A DNA stretch of 64,000 nucleotides. It comes from Corynebacterium sp. zg-331. Lineage in GTDB: Bacteria > Actinomycetota > Actinomycetes > Mycobacteriales > Mycobacteriaceae. Positions 33,104 through 43,478 of the stretch are shown piece by piece; position 1 is the stretch's first letter; the number at the start of each line of letters is the position of its first letter. The position numbers and the translations under genes were made by a program. The notes under the pieces are model-generated. The model had not been told where the DNA came from, ran no database searches, and saw nothing but the letters and a program-made list of their open reading frames with translations. The stretch is taken from positions 62,001-126,000 of the forward strand of contig NZ_JACMYD010000002.1 in the NCBI RefSeq assembly GCF_014267345.1, in the 5' to 3' direction.

Positions 33104-34543
33104 ATGGCGAAGAAACCCCGCAGCATCCACACCTGCACCGAATGCGGATATTCCTCCCCCAAGTGGTTGGGCCGCTGCCCCGAGTGCGGCGCCTGGGGAT
33201 CCATGCAGGTCGCGGCGGTTCCGCTGAGCGCAGCCGGAGCGGTCAAGGGACGCGGGGCGTCGCTGAGCGGCGGGATCGCCACCCCCGGCACTGTGGGGCT
33301 CACACCCACCTCCCCTGCCGCCCCCATGACCACCATCAGCGCCCAGGCCACGCGCACCATCCCCACCGGCATCGGGGAACTCGACCGCGTGCTCGGCAGC
33401 GGGATCGTGCCCGGCTCCGTGGTGCTCATGGCCGGGGAACCGGGGGTGGGCAAGTCCACCCTGCTGCTGGAGGTGGCCGCCCGTTGGGCCGCGCAACCCG
33501 CAGCGGACTTCGATGCCACGGGCGCGACCCGCACCGCGCTCTACGTCACCGCCGAGGAGTCCGTGGGCCAGGTGCGGCTGCGCGCCGAGCGCACCGGGGC
33601 GGTGCGCGACACCCTCTACCTGGCCGCGGAACCCAACCTGGACGTGGTCTTCGGACACGTCCACCAGGTCAAGCCCTCCCTGCTCATCGTGGATTCGGTG
33701 CAGACCATGCAGGCCGACGGCGTGGAGGGGGTGGCCGGGGGTGTGGCGCAGTCGCGGGCGGTCACCGCAGCCCTGACCACCCTGGCCAAGACCACCGGTA
33801 TTCCCATCCTCCTGGTGGGGCACGTGACCAAGGACGGCAACGTCGCCGGCCCGCGCGTGCTAGAGCACCTGGTGGACGTGGTGCTCAACTTCGAGGGGGA
33901 TCGCCACTCCAGCCTGCGGATGCTGCGCGGGATCAAGAATCGCTTTGGGGCCACCGACGAGGTGGGCTGCTTCGAGCAGACCGCCGAGGGCATCCGGGAG
34001 GTTCCCGATCCCTCCGGGCTCTTTCTTTCCCACCGGGATCGCACCCCGGACGGTTCCGCCGTGACGGTCGCGATGGACGGGGTGCGCCCCATCCTCGCGG
34101 AGGTGCAATCTTTGGCCGTGGACTCCCCGGCCAAGAACCCTCGCCGGGTGGTCACCGGCCTGGATGCCACCCGGGTTCCGATGGTGCTGGCGGTGCTCAC
34201 CGCACGAGCGCAGGTGGACACCCATACCAAGGACGTGTACGTGGCCACGGTGGGCGGCATGAGGATCGGGGAACCCGCCACCGACCTCGCCGTCGCCCTG
34301 GCCACCGTCTCCACCATCGAGGGCAGGCCGCTGCCTGCCCGCTGCGTCTTCATCGGGGAGGTGGGCCTGGCCGGGGAGCTGCGCCGCGTGCCCTCCCTGG
34401 AGCGCCGCCTCCAGGAGACCGCTCGGCTGGGATATACCCGCGCGATGGTACCCGCCGGGGAAAAGGTCTCGGTTACCGGGATACGCGTCAGCCCCGCCGC
34501 CACGGTGAGGGAGGCCATCGCAGCGGCGGGGTTGGGCGGCTAA
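33104..34543 (+). CDS. radA: DNA repair protein RadA
   Basis: 479 residues from the ATG at 33104. N-terminal C4 zinc finger (CTECGYSSPKWLGRCPEC), RecA-like ATPase with Walker A GEPGVGKST, the RadA-specific KNRFGATDE motif, and a C-terminal Lon-protease-like domain (IGEVGLAGELRRV). It is a branch-migration helicase in recombination. The last 54 nt lie in the left copy of an 84-bp direct repeat, and its 3' end is duplicated at 35465. In M. tuberculosis disA follows radA; no disA is present here. Confidence 0.96.
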   Translation: MAKKPRSIHTCTECGYSSPKWLGRCPECGAWGSMQVAAVPLSAAGAVKGRGASLSGGIATPGTVGLTPTSPAAPMTTISAQATRTIPTGIGELDRVLGSGIVPGSVVLMAGEPGVGKSTLLLEVAARWAAQPAADFDATGATRTALYVTAEESVGQVRLRAERTGAVRDTLYLAAEPNLDVVFGHVHQVKPSLLIVDSVQTMQADGVEGVAGGVAQSRAVTAALTTLAKTTGIPILLVGHVTKDGNVAGPRVLEHLVDVVLNFEGDRHSSLRMLRGIKNRFGATDEVGCFEQTAEGIREVPDPSGLFLSHRDRTPDGSAVTVAMDGVRPILAEVQSLAVDSPAKNPRRVVTGLDATRVPMVLAVLTARAQVDTHTKDVYVATVGGMRIGEPATDLAVALATVSTIEGRPLPARCVFIGEVGLAGELRRVPSLERRLQETARLGYTRAMVPAGEKVSVTGIRVSPAATVREAIAAAGLGG

Positions 34544-34573
34544 GGCTCAGGCCAGGTTGAAGGGCTGCGCGGG
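34490..34573 (+). repeat. Left copy of perfect 84-bp direct repeat
   Basis: Identical base for base to 35465-35548. It contains the last 18 codons of radA with its stop, then 30 nt that in the right copy form the 3' end of the convergent secreted-protein gene. The two copies bracket 891 bp of AT-richer DNA with a DUF3800-like gene, giving a 975-bp unit. Confidence 0.97.
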
Positions 34574-34638
34574 TATTCGCGTATCCATTAGGCCCAAAAA
34601 ATAGTAATAATGGCGCCTCAACGGGGAGATCTACCAAG

Positions 34639-35334
34639 ATGAGCAGGCTTCAACACCCATCACTGGTAAGGATGTACGGGCAAGGAGCCGACGACGAAGA
34701 TTGTTTCCTCTACCTTGACGAGTCCTACTCAATCCCCGATGCCTACAAAGACGGAGCATTCTATATTCTCTCCGCTGCCCAGGTTCGACATGCCGATCTT
34801 GCTGGCACCCGGCGCGAGCTACAGAAGATTGTCGGCGGTGGTTGGTGGCACACAACCGACGCGCTGCGATCAACTCAGGGACGTACAAAAACCAAGAAGT
34901 TATTGGAGCAGATCAACGCCTGGGCTGATCCCTACTTCATCACCATCGCCACTCCACTAGACGAAAGATTCGACTCAGAAAACGCGCGCAGGGACTGCCT
35001 TCGAGCACTCATCTCGTATGTGTACTCACCAGCGGTATCCACAACGCCGCGCGGAATCGTCTTCGAGGCACGCCACCACCAGAAGGAAAACAACAGGGAT
35101 CGCCGCCTAGTGAGGTTGTTACGAGAAGAAGGCATCATGCCCGCCGACGTTCACGTTGCATGGGTTAGCCCAGCAGAAGAATGCCTGCTGTGGCTGGCTG
35201 ATCTGACCTGCATGGCGTATCGTCGTCAACTCACTCATCAGGACGACACGAGCAGATACTTCGCTACGTACCTTGAGGCTCATGTACACGTCATTGAGGT
35301 TCCTCCCAGCAAGGGGCCTCCTTTCGTAGCATAA
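34639..35334 (+). CDS. DUF3800-like protein (predicted RNase H-fold) on an inserted segment
   Basis: 231 residues; ATG 34639 with GGGGAG 10 nt upstream. The N-terminal FLYLDES, the internal GIVFEARHH and the C-terminal LLWLADLTCMAYRR match the spacing of acidic residues in DUF3800 proteins, which are predicted to have an RNase H-like fold; catalytic activity is inferred, not shown. Base composition and codon use are clearly AT-richer than in radA. It lies between two exact 84-bp repeats, so it is recently acquired. DUF3800 genes are frequent in accessory and phage-related regions. Confidence 0.7.
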   Translation: MSRLQHPSLVRMYGQGADDEDCFLYLDESYSIPDAYKDGAFYILSAAQVRHADLAGTRRELQKIVGGGWWHTTDALRSTQGRTKTKKLLEQINAWADPYFITIATPLDERFDSENARRDCLRALISYVYSPAVSTTPRGIVFEARHHQKENNRDRRLVRLLREEGIMPADVHVAWVSPAEECLLWLADLTCMAYRRQLTHQDDTSRYFATYLEAHVHVIEVPPSKGPPFVA

Positions 35335-35338
35335 AAAT

Positions 35339-35371
35339 GGCCCGCACCTGCCAGTAGCTCCGGTGCGGGCC
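35339..35371 (-). terminator. Strong hairpin with T-run on the minus strand
   Basis: Exact stem GGCCCGCACC/GGTGCGGGCC with a 13-nt loop. On the minus strand it is followed by ATTTTTATG, so it most likely ends transcription of the truncated gene at 35382-35459; it may also serve the DUF3800 gene that ends 5 nt before it. Confidence 0.75.
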
Positions 35372-35381
35372 GAGTCAAAGT

Positions 35382-35459
35382 TCACCACTCGGTGAAGATT
35401 AACTCCACGATCTCCACCATAGCGCGATTGCGTTTGTTGTCAATGAGGGGTGAGTCCAC
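35382..35459 (-). pseudogene. C-terminal fragment of a gene cut at the right edge of the insert
   Basis: About 25 codons in frame with stop TGA 35382-35384 (IDNKRNRAMVEIVELIFTEW), convergent with the DUF3800 gene and followed by its own terminator. The frame becomes the shadow of another gene at the repeat border (35465), so the 5' part was lost at the junction. Family not recognisable. It indicates the inserted DNA derives from a larger element. Confidence 0.45.
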
Positions 35460-35464
35460 GCTAG

Positions 35465-35548
35465 AGCCCCGCCGCCACGGTGAGGGAGGCCATCGCAGCG
35501 GCGGGGTTGGGCGGCTAAGGCTCAGGCCAGGTTGAAGGGCTGCGCGGG
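35465..35548 (+). repeat. Right copy of perfect 84-bp direct repeat
   Basis: Same 84 bp as 34490-34573. Here it carries a duplicate of the radA 3' end (not expressed as RadA) joined to the genuine last 27 nt of the minus-strand secreted-protein gene. Recombination between the copies would remove 975 bp and restore an uninterrupted radA / secreted-protein junction. Confidence 0.97.
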
Positions 35549-36190
35549 GGAGGCATGCCTGCCGATCACCGCGTGCAGATAGTACGCGCCCGGCTCCACG
35601 GGAGCGCGGGACTCGCACTGCTTGGGCGCGGACGTGGTGCGCGACCACACGGATTCGAAGTGCCTCTCCTCCCCCGCGGGGAAGGAACGCCGACCGGATC
35701 CCTCGGAGGGATTGCAGTCCACGTCGGCCCACACGCGGGCATTATCCACCATCGAATACACCTCGAAGCGCAGCGTCTCCCTATCCAGGTCGATCTCGCA
35801 GTCCGCCGCGGTGGGGTTCTTCACCGTCATGTAGAAGGCGGGCTTATCCCCCTGGCGATAGGTGGCCTGCGAGGTGGAGGCGGTGATCTGCAGGTCGCTG
35901 AGCTCGCAGGTACGCTTGGCGGCGGCCTCGGTGCTCGGCGCCGCGCTGGGCTCCTGCGTCTCACGAGGCGGCTCCGTGGCCTCCCGGGTCTTGTCCGCGG
36001 AGGGCTCCGCGGTGGCCTGCGGGGAGGAAGTGGCGGTGGAGACGGGAGACTGGTCCTCCTCCTCACCACCGCCGAGGGCCACGGCGGCCCAGATCAGGGC
36101 GATCACCGCCACGAGGACGAGGACGGCGGCGGCCACGCGGCGGCGCACGTAGATCTCTTGGGGCAGGTGACCAGGTTGTTGCGTGCTCAC
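35522..36190 (-). CDS. Membrane-anchored extracytoplasmic protein
   Basis: 222 residues: about 18 cytoplasmic residues, one transmembrane helix at about 19-41 (VAAAVLVLVAVIALIWAAVAL), a Ser/Thr/Pro/Glu-rich linker to about residue 90, then a compact domain with cysteines at RTCELSD, ADCEIDL, DVDCNPS and KQCESRA that may form disulfides. Such a protein follows radA-disA in Mycobacterium (Rv3587c position). Its last codons lie in the right 84-bp repeat. Function unknown. Confidence 0.8.
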   Translation of the reverse strand: MSTQQPGHLPQEIYVRRRVAAAVLVLVAVIALIWAAVALGGGEEEDQSPVSTATSSPQATAEPSADKTREATEPPRETQEPSAAPSTEAAAKRTCELSDLQITASTSQATYRQGDKPAFYMTVKNPTAADCEIDLDRETLRFEVYSMVDNARVWADVDCNPSEGSGRRSFPAGEERHFESVWSRTTSAPKQCESRAPVEPGAYYLHAVIGRHASPAQPFNLA

Positions 36191-36250
36191 GCTTGTCTAC
36201 TTTATGCGCTTACGCCCTCCCCCGAGGCGAAGACCACGCCGAGAGACCCC

Positions 36251-36991
36251 CTAATGGCCGTCCTCGCGCAGAAAGCCAGGGTGATCCACGCGCCAGGTAA
36301 TGCCCGTCATCACCAGCGCGCCGAGGGTAAGCAAGAACAGGGCGTCATCGACCCCGTGGCTGTAGAAAGCCATCCCGCCTCCGGCCGCTCCGACGAGAAA
36401 ACCCAGATAGGTGGCCAGCTGAGGGAACCACATCCACTTCTGCTTCCCCGCCAGGTGCAGGGCGATGCCCTGACCGATCTTGACCAGCGTGCCGGTGACG
36501 TAGGACAGCGGCATCACCACCTGCCCGCGCCTACTGATCGAGGTATTGAGCGCGCCGAGCCCAAAGGCTAAAAAGAGGATGGGGATGGGGCTGAGCTCGT
36601 CGTACTGGGTGCCCAGCCACAGGTCGGAGACGAAGGCCCCGATGATCGCCCCGGTGGCCACCACCATCGCGCCGTGGCGCGCCTGCGACCACAGGTAGAT
36701 GCGGGCCAGGGTGGCGGTCAACGCCCCGATCACAAAGACCACCACCGCGCTGAAGGCCGCCAACCCGGCCTCCGTGCCGCCCCGGATGGGTTCCAGCACC
36801 ATGCGCTCGGTATTGCCCGTCATAAAAGTGACGTACCAACCGGAGGAATACAGCCAAGCCGCCGCGCCGGTGGCTCCGGCCAGACTCGCCAGCATCACGC
36901 CCAGGAAAAACTCACGGAAATTGTAATAGGGCGCCAGGTAATCCTGGGGGCTATTGAGCGCGCTCCGCCACAGCTCGGCCCTCTTCATCAC
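36251..36991 (-). CDS. DUF1275 (YoaK-type) membrane protein
   Basis: 246 residues with about six hydrophobic helices and the family signatures GWYVTFMTGNTERM and LGALNTSISRRGQVVMPLSYVTGTL (shortened here). DUF1275 proteins are of unknown function and possibly transport small solutes. The start codon lies 1 nt after the carbonic anhydrase stop, so the two are coupled. It ends with hydrophobic helices and a short polar tail. Confidence 0.85.
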   Translation of the reverse strand: MMKRAELWRSALNSPQDYLAPYYNFREFFLGVMLASLAGATGAAAWLYSSGWYVTFMTGNTERMVLEPIRGGTEAGLAAFSAVVVFVIGALTATLARIYLWSQARHGAMVVATGAIIGAFVSDLWLGTQYDELSPIPILFLAFGLGALNTSISRRGQVVMPLSYVTGTLVKIGQGIALHLAGKQKWMWFPQLATYLGFLVGAAGGGMAFYSHGVDDALFLLTLGALVMTGITWRVDHPGFLREDGH

Positions 36992-36992
36992 C

Positions 36993-37628
36993 TCAGCTCA
37001 CCCCGTGGGTGGCCACGGTCTCCACGCGACCGTCCGCGAGCAAGTAGCGCAGGCCCACCACGGCGATCTCGCCGCTGTCGATCTTTTCCGGCAGGTGCGG
37101 CAGGCGGTGCATGATTTGGCCGATGGTCTCCGTGACGTGTACTCGCTCGTAATCGCTCTTGGCGTGATTTCCCTCGCGGCGCGCCGCGAGGATCGAGGGG
37201 GCCACGCGCTCCACCAGGATGCGCTGCCACCCCTCGGGGATCGCCCCGGTATCCAGAGCATCGGAGGCGGCGGCCACCGCGCCGCAGCTCTCGTGGCCCA
37301 GCACGGCGATGAGCGGAACACCCAGGCCGTCCACGGCGTATTCCAGGGAGGCCAGCACCGCGGGGTCGGTGATCTCGCCGGCGGTGCGGATGACGAAGAT
37401 GTCTCCGAAGCCGACGTCGAAAATCAATTCCACGGGCACGCGCGAGTCGGAGCACGCCAGCACCACCGCGGCCGGGTTCTGCCCCCTGCGCAGCGTCTCG
37501 CGACGGCGATCGTCGCGATTAGGATTCTTTTCCTGGGATTCACAAAAGCGCTTATTACCTGCTTGAAGGGCCTCCCAGATCGACTGGGGCGAAGCATCGG
37601 GATACAAAGTCATGATGTGAACCATCAT
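36993..37628 (-). CDS. Beta-class carbonic anhydrase
   Basis: 211 residues. Interconverts CO2 and bicarbonate. The zinc ligands are in CSDSRV (Cys, with catalytic Asp-Arg dyad) and GHESCG (His, Cys). The start may be the ATG at 37628 or MTLYPD at 37613. Conserved position next to mutY, as in M. tuberculosis (canB/mutY) and C. glutamicum. Coupled downstream to the DUF1275 gene. Confidence 0.94.
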   Translation of the reverse strand: MMVHIMTLYPDASPQSIWEALQAGNKRFCESQEKNPNRDDRRRETLRRGQNPAAVVLACSDSRVPVELIFDVGFGDIFVIRTAGEITDPAVLASLEYAVDGLGVPLIAVLGHESCGAVAAASDALDTGAIPEGWQRILVERVAPSILAARREGNHAKSDYERVHVTETIGQIMHRLPHLPEKIDSGEIAVVGLRYLLADGRVETVATHGVS

Positions 37629-37656
37629 ACATAATCGCGCCCCCTATACTGCGGTA

Positions 37657-38526
37657 GTGACCACCCTCCAGCACGACGTGATCGCCTGGTACCGCACCCA
37701 CGCCCGCGCCCTGCCCTGGCGCGCTCCCGGCACCACCGCCTGGGAGGTACTCCTCTCCGAGGTGATGAGCCAGCAAACCCCCGTGGCGCGCGTGGCCCCC
37801 GCCTGGGAGCAATGGCGGGGGCGCTGGCCCACGCCCTCGGACTTCGCCCGCGCGGGCCGCGACGAGGTACTGCGCGCCTGGGGTCGCCTGGGCTATCCCC
37901 GGCGCGCCCTGCGCCTGCACGAGTGCGCCGCCGAGATCGTCCGCCGCTTCCACGGCGAGGTGCCCGCCGAGGTGGAGGACCTGCTGACCCTGCCCGGCAT
38001 CGGGGAATACACCGCCCGCGCGGTGGCCTGCTTTCACTTTGGCCGCAACGTGCCGGTGGTAGACACCAACGTGCGGCGGGTCTATCGGCGCGCCATCGAG
38101 GGCGCGTACCTGCCCGGAACCGCCTCCAAAAGGGAGCTCGCCCAGGTCGGCGCGCTGCTGCCGGAACACGACGGCCCCACCTTCTCCGTGGGGCTCATGG
38201 AAATCGGGGCGCTCGTGTGCACCGCCTCCTCCCCCGACTGCCCCGCCTGCCCCCTGCGCGCCCGCTGCGCGTGGGTGGCGGCGGGCTGCCCGCAGCCCAG
38301 CGCGGAGGAAAAGAAACAGCGCAGGGTGCAAAAATACGAGGGCACCGACCGCCACGCCCGAGGCACCATCATGGCCCTGCTGCGCGGCTCCAAGGCCCCC
38401 GTCACCCAGGACCAGATCGACGCGGCCTGGCCGGACGCCGCGCAGCGCTCCCGCGCGCTGTTCGGGCTGATCGACGACGGCCTCGCGGAGCAACTGGCCG
38501 ACGGCACCTTCCGGCTGCCGCGCTGA
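37657..38526 (+). CDS. mutY: A/G-specific adenine glycosylase MutY
   Basis: 289 residues. Removes adenine opposite 8-oxoguanine. N-terminal PWR motif, SEVMSQQTPVARV, helix-hairpin-helix LPGIGEYTARAV with catalytic Asp in VVDTNVRRV, and [4Fe-4S] cysteines in C-X6-C-X2-C-X5-C spacing (CTASSPDCPACPLRARC). It lacks the long Nudix-like C-terminal domain of E. coli MutY; only a short tail follows. GTG start at 37657, divergent from carbonic anhydrase. Confidence 0.94.
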   Translation: MTTLQHDVIAWYRTHARALPWRAPGTTAWEVLLSEVMSQQTPVARVAPAWEQWRGRWPTPSDFARAGRDEVLRAWGRLGYPRRALRLHECAAEIVRRFHGEVPAEVEDLLTLPGIGEYTARAVACFHFGRNVPVVDTNVRRVYRRAIEGAYLPGTASKRELAQVGALLPEHDGPTFSVGLMEIGALVCTASSPDCPACPLRARCAWVAAGCPQPSAEEKKQRRVQKYEGTDRHARGTIMALLRGSKAPVTQDQIDAAWPDAAQRSRALFGLIDDGLAEQLADGTFRLPR

Positions 38527-38531
38527 CGGGC

Positions 38532-38568
38532 CTACTGGAAAGCTACTTGAAAGCGGGCTTTCCAGTAG
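38532..38568 (+). terminator. Hairpin just after mutY
   Basis: Exact 12-bp stem CTACTGGAAAGC/GCTTTCCAGTAG around a 13-nt loop, starting 6 nt after the mutY stop. Probable mutY terminator. The loop begins TACTTGAAAG, a variant of the motif in the larger palindrome at 38603-38635. Confidence 0.6.
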
Positions 38569-38602
38569 AAAAGGGCGCTGAGCAGTGCGTGTTCCGGTTA
38601 CT

Positions 38603-38635
38603 TGAAACTACTTGAAAAATTTTCAAGTAGTTTCA
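38603..38635. repeat. Perfect 33-bp palindrome
   Basis: TGAAACTACTTGAAAA and its exact reverse complement around a central A. It lies 9 nt beyond the stop of the DUF4236 gene (minus strand) and 77 nt after mutY, so it may be a bidirectional terminator. The motif ACTTGAAA also recurs directly upstream (38599-38607) and in the 38532-38568 hairpin, giving four to five copies in both orientations within about 100 bp. Confidence 0.85.
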
Positions 38636-38644
38636 TCCGCTCCG

Positions 38645-38815
38645 CTACTTCCAGCGCCCCCGAAAGTTCAAACCTCCAGGCAGGTTCACCCACAACCCAC
38701 CGCGGCTATTCACCGTCACCGGACCGATCTTGGTCGAGGCCGAGGCCCCCGAGCCGGAGATGTTGATCCAGCTATTCTTGCCGGTCTTTTTCTTCTGCCG
38801 ATACTGCAAGCCCAT
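38645..38815 (-). CDS. Small DUF4236-type protein
   Basis: 56 residues: starts MGLQYRQKKKTGKNSWINIS, then SGSGASASTKIGPVTVNSRGG and a Trp/Arg-rich end. The repeated S-x-S-G and glycine pattern with basic start matches short actinobacterial DUF4236 proteins, a beta-strand-rich family of unknown role. ATG at 38815, with AAAGGA 11 nt upstream. Third codon positions are G/C-rich. It is too short for a usual gene-length cut-off. It is followed by the 33-bp palindrome. Confidence 0.72.
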   Translation of the reverse strand: MGLQYRQKKKTGKNSWINISGSGASASTKIGPVTVNSRGGLWVNLPGGLNFRGRWK

Positions 38816-38983
38816 CGGGTTGTGGTTCCTTTCCTCCGACTCGCTGTTTTACTTCGACCAATCCTACGGTGCTATGAGCCCCGTGGTGCTCAGGAGTCAC
38901 ACAAGGGTGAAGAAAACACTCACGAAGCCCCTCCGGGATTCACGGGAACCACACCCGTCACACGCCGGTGTAAAAAGTCGCGC

Positions 38984-40612
38984 CTACACCCGCAAGTCCC
39001 GGTACCTATTCACCGCCGCCATGATCTCGTGAGCGCGGGGCCGCGCGTACAGCCCGGGGTGCCCCCGGTGCGGGGAGAGGGCGCCGAGCCCCTGGGCGTC
39101 GATAAGCTCCATGACGTCATCCACCGCCGCGCGCAAGGACTCCCCCGCCCCCAGCCGCCGTTCCAGCAGGTCGATCGCGTGAGCGATGCCGGTGGTCTGC
39201 GCCTGGTCCACCAGTTGCTCGGCGGGGCCGAGGTCGATGGTGGCCTTGCCGTAGCGGATGAGGGTGCGCCCCTTGGCAGCGGCGGGCTTGCGCTTACCGG
39301 GGGCGCTCAATTCCACGGGCACGCGCGCGGCACCCCGGCGGAACCGCGCCGCCGCGTCCGGGGCCTCGCCGCCGAGGGCGTGGGCCCGCGCGGTGACGTC
39401 CGCGACCCGGTAGGCATCCAGCGCAATCACGTGATCGGCCACGGGGAAGAAAGCCCCGGAGCCCCCGGCCACGAGCACAGTGGAGACCCCGGCGTCGCGG
39501 TAGAGGGCGCGCACGGTGTCCACGAAGGGGGTGATCGGCTCGCGGTCGGCGCTAATCAGGGCGCGCATCCGCTCGTCGCGGATCATGAAGTTGGTGGCGG
39601 AGGTGTCCTCGTCGATAAGGAGGGTATCGGCCCCGGACTCAATGGCCTCCACCAGGTTGGCGGCCTGGGAGGTGGAGCCGGAGGCGTTGGTGGTGGAAAA
39701 GACGGCGGTGTCCTCCCCGGAGGGCAGGTTGTTGATGAACGCGGAGATGTCCGCCCCACTGACCGCCCGGCCGTCCTCAGCGCGCACGGATACCGCTCCG
39801 GGGCGGGTAATCACCCATTCTCGGCCGTCGCCCTCGATGTGGGGATACACGCCGCGCTGCAGGGCACGCAGCAGGGTGGACTTTCCGTGGTAGCCGCCAC
39901 CCACGATCACGGTGACGCCCTCGGGCACCCCCATGCCGGTGAGCGTGCGCCCGCTGGGGAAGGTGACCTCGCGGCGCAGGCTGGGTGGGGAGGAAAAGGG
40001 CACCGCACCGGCCAGCGGTTCGTCGCTGTCGCCGGAGCGGCGCGGCAGCACGGCCCCTTCGCCCACGAAGGCCACCAGGCCCATCTCCGGCAGGCGCTCG
40101 CGCAACCACTGTTGATCCCAGTGCAGGCCCACGTGCCGATCCAGGGCACAGGCGTCGAGGTCGCGCACGGCGGCGGCCACGCCGGGCAGTGCCTCGGTGA
40201 GGATGGTGGCCGCCAGGCGCCCCTTGATGCGACGCCCCGCAGCGGGTAGCGCCACGGTGAACCTCACTAGGGCATAATCTCCGAGGGCTTCCGCGGTGGT
40301 GCGCTCAAGGATCTGCTGGCCGATGCGCCCGATCTGGATGTCCCTGCTCGCGCGCGCCGCCCGGTCGAACACGCGGGTGAGATAGTCGGCGGCGGCCACC
40401 CGATCGCCGCGATCCTGGTACCGCTCTAGGGGCAGGGGCACCCGCAGGTGCGCCAGCGACGGCGGCGCGTAGGGATCTACCTGGGCGCGGTCGAGAGTAA
40501 ACTCCACCCCCTGGCCCAGGTCGTAGGTAGTTCCCGTCAGGTCGCGGTAGGCCCCGTAGGGCTTACCGTCGAGGCGGGTGAGGTCGCGGCGTAGGTCGGT
40601 GCGGTTCTTCAT
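38984..40612 (-). CDS. Predicted ABC-class ATPase (COG3044 type)
   Basis: 542 residues. Soluble protein with Walker A GGGYHGKSTLL near residue 240, Walker B TLLIDEDTSATNFMIRD and a VAGGSGAFF segment; the N- and C-terminal parts match the ABC_ATPase family (PF09818-like), which has no membrane partner and no defined role. Separated from clpC by a 33-bp gap and possibly cotranscribed. Family assignment is fairly firm, function unknown. Confidence 0.85.
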   Translation of the reverse strand: MKNRTDLRRDLTRLDGKPYGAYRDLTGTTYDLGQGVEFTLDRAQVDPYAPPSLAHLRVPLPLERYQDRGDRVAAADYLTRVFDRAARASRDIQIGRIGQQILERTTAEALGDYALVRFTVALPAAGRRIKGRLAATILTEALPGVAAAVRDLDACALDRHVGLHWDQQWLRERLPEMGLVAFVGEGAVLPRRSGDSDEPLAGAVPFSSPPSLRREVTFPSGRTLTGMGVPEGVTVIVGGGYHGKSTLLRALQRGVYPHIEGDGREWVITRPGAVSVRAEDGRAVSGADISAFINNLPSGEDTAVFSTTNASGSTSQAANLVEAIESGADTLLIDEDTSATNFMIRDERMRALISADREPITPFVDTVRALYRDAGVSTVLVAGGSGAFFPVADHVIALDAYRVADVTARAHALGGEAPDAAARFRRGAARVPVELSAPGKRKPAAAKGRTLIRYGKATIDLGPAEQLVDQAQTTGIAHAIDLLERRLGAGESLRAAVDDVMELIDAQGLGALSPHRGHPGLYARPRAHEIMAAVNRYRDLRV

Positions 40613-40645
40613 CGCCTCCCTGTTTACCAGGAAGACGCCTCGCGG

Positions 40646-43237
<2,592 letters not shown>

Positions 43238-43412
43238 ATCTTGCTCTTCCTTCACTTCATCGTTGCTATTTATGTCCCCTCACTCTAACGCCCGGGTACG
43301 GCGAAAAATGGCGGTCGCGCTCCCCATCCCCGCCCCAGGTCCGGAAAAAACGACCTTTGTGCAGGTCATGGCGCTGTACGCCGGTAGCGAACAACCCCTT
43401 TGTCCGCGCCCT

Positions 43413-43449
43413 TCACACCGCGAGGGGCCGCGCCACCCACGCGGTGTGA
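43413..43449 (-). terminator. Hairpin between the MFS gene and clpC
   Basis: Exact 10-bp stem TCACACCGCG/CGCGGTGTGA with a 17-nt loop, 30 nt beyond the MFS stop on the minus strand. Probable terminator of the tetR-MFS unit, separating it from clpC. Confidence 0.6.
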
Positions 43450-43478
43450 CCCCTCCACGATTGCCGGGGCGATCGGTC

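Noticed and set aside
38612..40249. 545-codon plus-strand open frame
   Set aside because: Antisense of the ABC-class ATPase, which has clear Walker motifs on the minus strand; the shadow is glycine/histidine rich.
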